Positions 6,001 to 7,077 of a stretch of 7,077 nucleotides of DNA are shown here, piece after piece. The notes below the pieces were generated by a model. The model saw only the letters and a program-made list of their open reading frames with translations. It did not search any database and was not told where the DNA came from. The DNA is taken from assembly GCA_903885865.1 (NCBI GenBank), contig CAISKH010000437.1, positions 1 to 7,077 of the forward strand, given 5' to 3'. The stretch is from an uncultured Mucilaginibacter sp. (GTDB lineage: Bacteria; Bacteroidota; Bacteroidia; Sphingobacteriales; Sphingobacteriaceae). A program made the translations under genes and the position numbers. Positions within the stretch are counted from its first letter, which is position 1. Every line of letters starts with the position of its first letter.

Positions 6001-7077
6001 ATGGTAGAGGTAAGACCAGATGAAGTATCGGCAATATTGCGTCAGCAATTGGCGGGTTTCAAGTCAGAATCTGAATTAGAAGAAGTTGGTACCGTGCTCC
6101 AGGTGGGCGATGGTATAGCACGCGTTTATGGACTTACAAAAGTACAATCGGGCGAACTGGTTGAGTTTGATAACGGCCTGCAAGGCATTGTATTGAACCT
6201 GGAAGAAGACAACGTAGGCGTTGTATTGTTAGGACAGAGTGACGAGATAAAAGAAGGCGATACTGTTAAACGTACCAAAAAAATTGCCTCTATCAACGTA
6301 GGCGAAGGCATGCTGGGCCGTGTTGTTGATACATTAGGTGCGCCAATTGATGGCAAAGGGCCCATAACCGGTAAAACCTACGAAATGCCTTTGGAGCGTA
6401 AAGCGCCGGGCGTAATTTATCGTCAGCCGGTAACCGAGCCTCTGCAAACGGGTATTAAAGCTATTGACGCGATGATCCCTATCGGCCGCGGGCAGCGTGA
6501 ACTGGTAATTGGCGACCGCCAAACCGGTAAAACTGCGGTTTGTATTGATACCATTATCAACCAAAAAGAATTTTATGATGCCGGCAAACCGGTTATCTGT
6601 ATATATGTAGCTTGCGGCCAAAAAGCCTCAACTGTTGCAAACATTGTTCGCGCGCTGGAAGAAAAAGGCGCTATGCCTTATTCAATCATTGTTGCTGCTA
6701 ATGCTTCCGATTCTGCCACCATGCAGTTCTTTGCCCCGTTTGCGGGCGCTGCTATCGGCGAGTATTTCCGCGATACCGGCCGCCCGGCATTGATCGTTTA
6801 TGATGATCTATCAAAACAGGCGGTTGCCTACCGTGAGGTATCTTTGTTATTACGACGCCCACCGGGCCGTGAAGCTTACCCGGGCGATGTGTTTTACCTG
6901 CACAGCCGTTTATTAGAGCGTGCCGCTAAAATAAGCCAGAATGATGCCATAGCACAAGCCATGAATGACCTGCCCGAATCTATCCGCAGCATTGTAAAAG
7001 GGGGTGGTTCATTAACCGCCTTGCCGATCATTGAAACACAGGCGGGCGACGTATCGGCCTATATCCCAACCAACGTA
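6001..7077 (+). CDS. atpA: ATP synthase F1 subunit alpha, 3' end beyond window
   Basis: Subunit alpha is the non-catalytic nucleotide-binding subunit of the F1 hexamer. The visible 359 residues begin MVEVRPDEVSAILRQQL, like E. coli alpha (MQLNSTEISELIKQ). The beta-barrel crown follows (about 25-95), then the P-loop GDRQTGKT at 171-178, with the preceding PIGRGQREL. LIVYDDLSKQAVAYRE contains the Walker B aspartates D268/D269, and LLRRPPGREAYPGDVFYLHSR and SLTALPIIETQAGDVSA are near-identical to the family. A few extra residues compared with E. coli lie after the P-loop helix (KEFYDAGKP) and in the segment before SLTALP. The alpha signature further downstream and the C-terminal helical domain fall outside the window. 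The start ATG follows an A-rich stretch, 32 bases after atpH, with no Shine-Dalgarno sequence. Confidence 0.97.
   Translation, partial: MVEVRPDEVSAILRQQLAGFKSESELEEVGTVLQVGDGIARVYGLTKVQSGELVEFDNGLQGIVLNLEEDNVGVVLLGQSDEIKEGDTVKRTKKIASINVGEGMLGRVVDTLGAPIDGKGPITGKTYEMPLERKAPGVIYRQPVTEPLQTGIKAIDAMIPIGRGQRELVIGDRQTGKTAVCIDTIINQKEFYDAGKPVICIYVACGQKASTVANIVRALEEKGAMPYSIIVAANASDSATMQFFAPFAGAAIGEYFRDTGRPALIVYDDLSKQAVAYREVSLLLRRPPGREAYPGDVFYLHSRLLERAAKISQNDAIAQAMNDLPESIRSIVKGGGSLTALPIIETQAGDVSAYIPTNV

Noticed and set aside
6126..6621. Two minus-strand open frames opposite atpA
   Set aside because: They are antisense to the highly conserved alpha subunit and show no protein-like motifs.

Overview
The window looks like a chromosomal segment of a Bacteroidota bacterium, most likely of the Sphingobacteriales (Mucilaginibacter/Pedobacter type). 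The grounds are a PorW/SprE-type type IX secretion lipoprotein, the layout of the ATP synthase genes, A-rich start regions without Shine-Dalgarno sequences, and an AT-leaning composition. The genus is inferred from recalled family features, not from a search.

Layout: positions 1-2629 hold one long minus-strand gene, open at the left edge, encoding a TPR-rich lipoprotein of the PorW/SprE family. A short divergent intergenic region of about 65 bp separates it from a plus-strand F-type ATP synthase cluster that fills the rest. Its order is atpZ-like gene (2695), a four-helix membrane protein of unknown function (2939), atpB (3340), atpE (4471), atpF (4794), atpH (5420) and atpA (6001, running off the right edge). 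The subunit genes run a, c, b, delta, alpha. Subunit gamma would be expected next. Beta and epsilon are not in the window and in many Bacteroidota lie at another locus (family knowledge, not seen here).

Function: atpB, atpE and atpF build the membrane Fo sector (proton channel, c-ring and stator). atpH links the stator to F1, and atpA is the non-catalytic nucleotide-binding subunit. The two small membrane proteins in front occupy the place of the AtpI/AtpZ accessory proteins. The c subunit has the proton-type ion site rather than the sodium-type site, so the enzyme is most likely H+-coupled.

The non-coding parts of the cluster are its least ordinary feature. The c-subunit gene is preceded by a 51-bp leader with only 8 G/C bases and followed at once by a very stable GC-rich hairpin, an arrangement suited to over-producing subunit c. 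The atpF-atpH gap of 134 bp is almost filled by an imperfect inverted repeat with 30-bp arms built from TTTCGGA/TCCGAAA heptamers. It looks like a small mobile or repetitive element lodged inside the operon. I see no clear new biological system; the rest is well-conserved core machinery.
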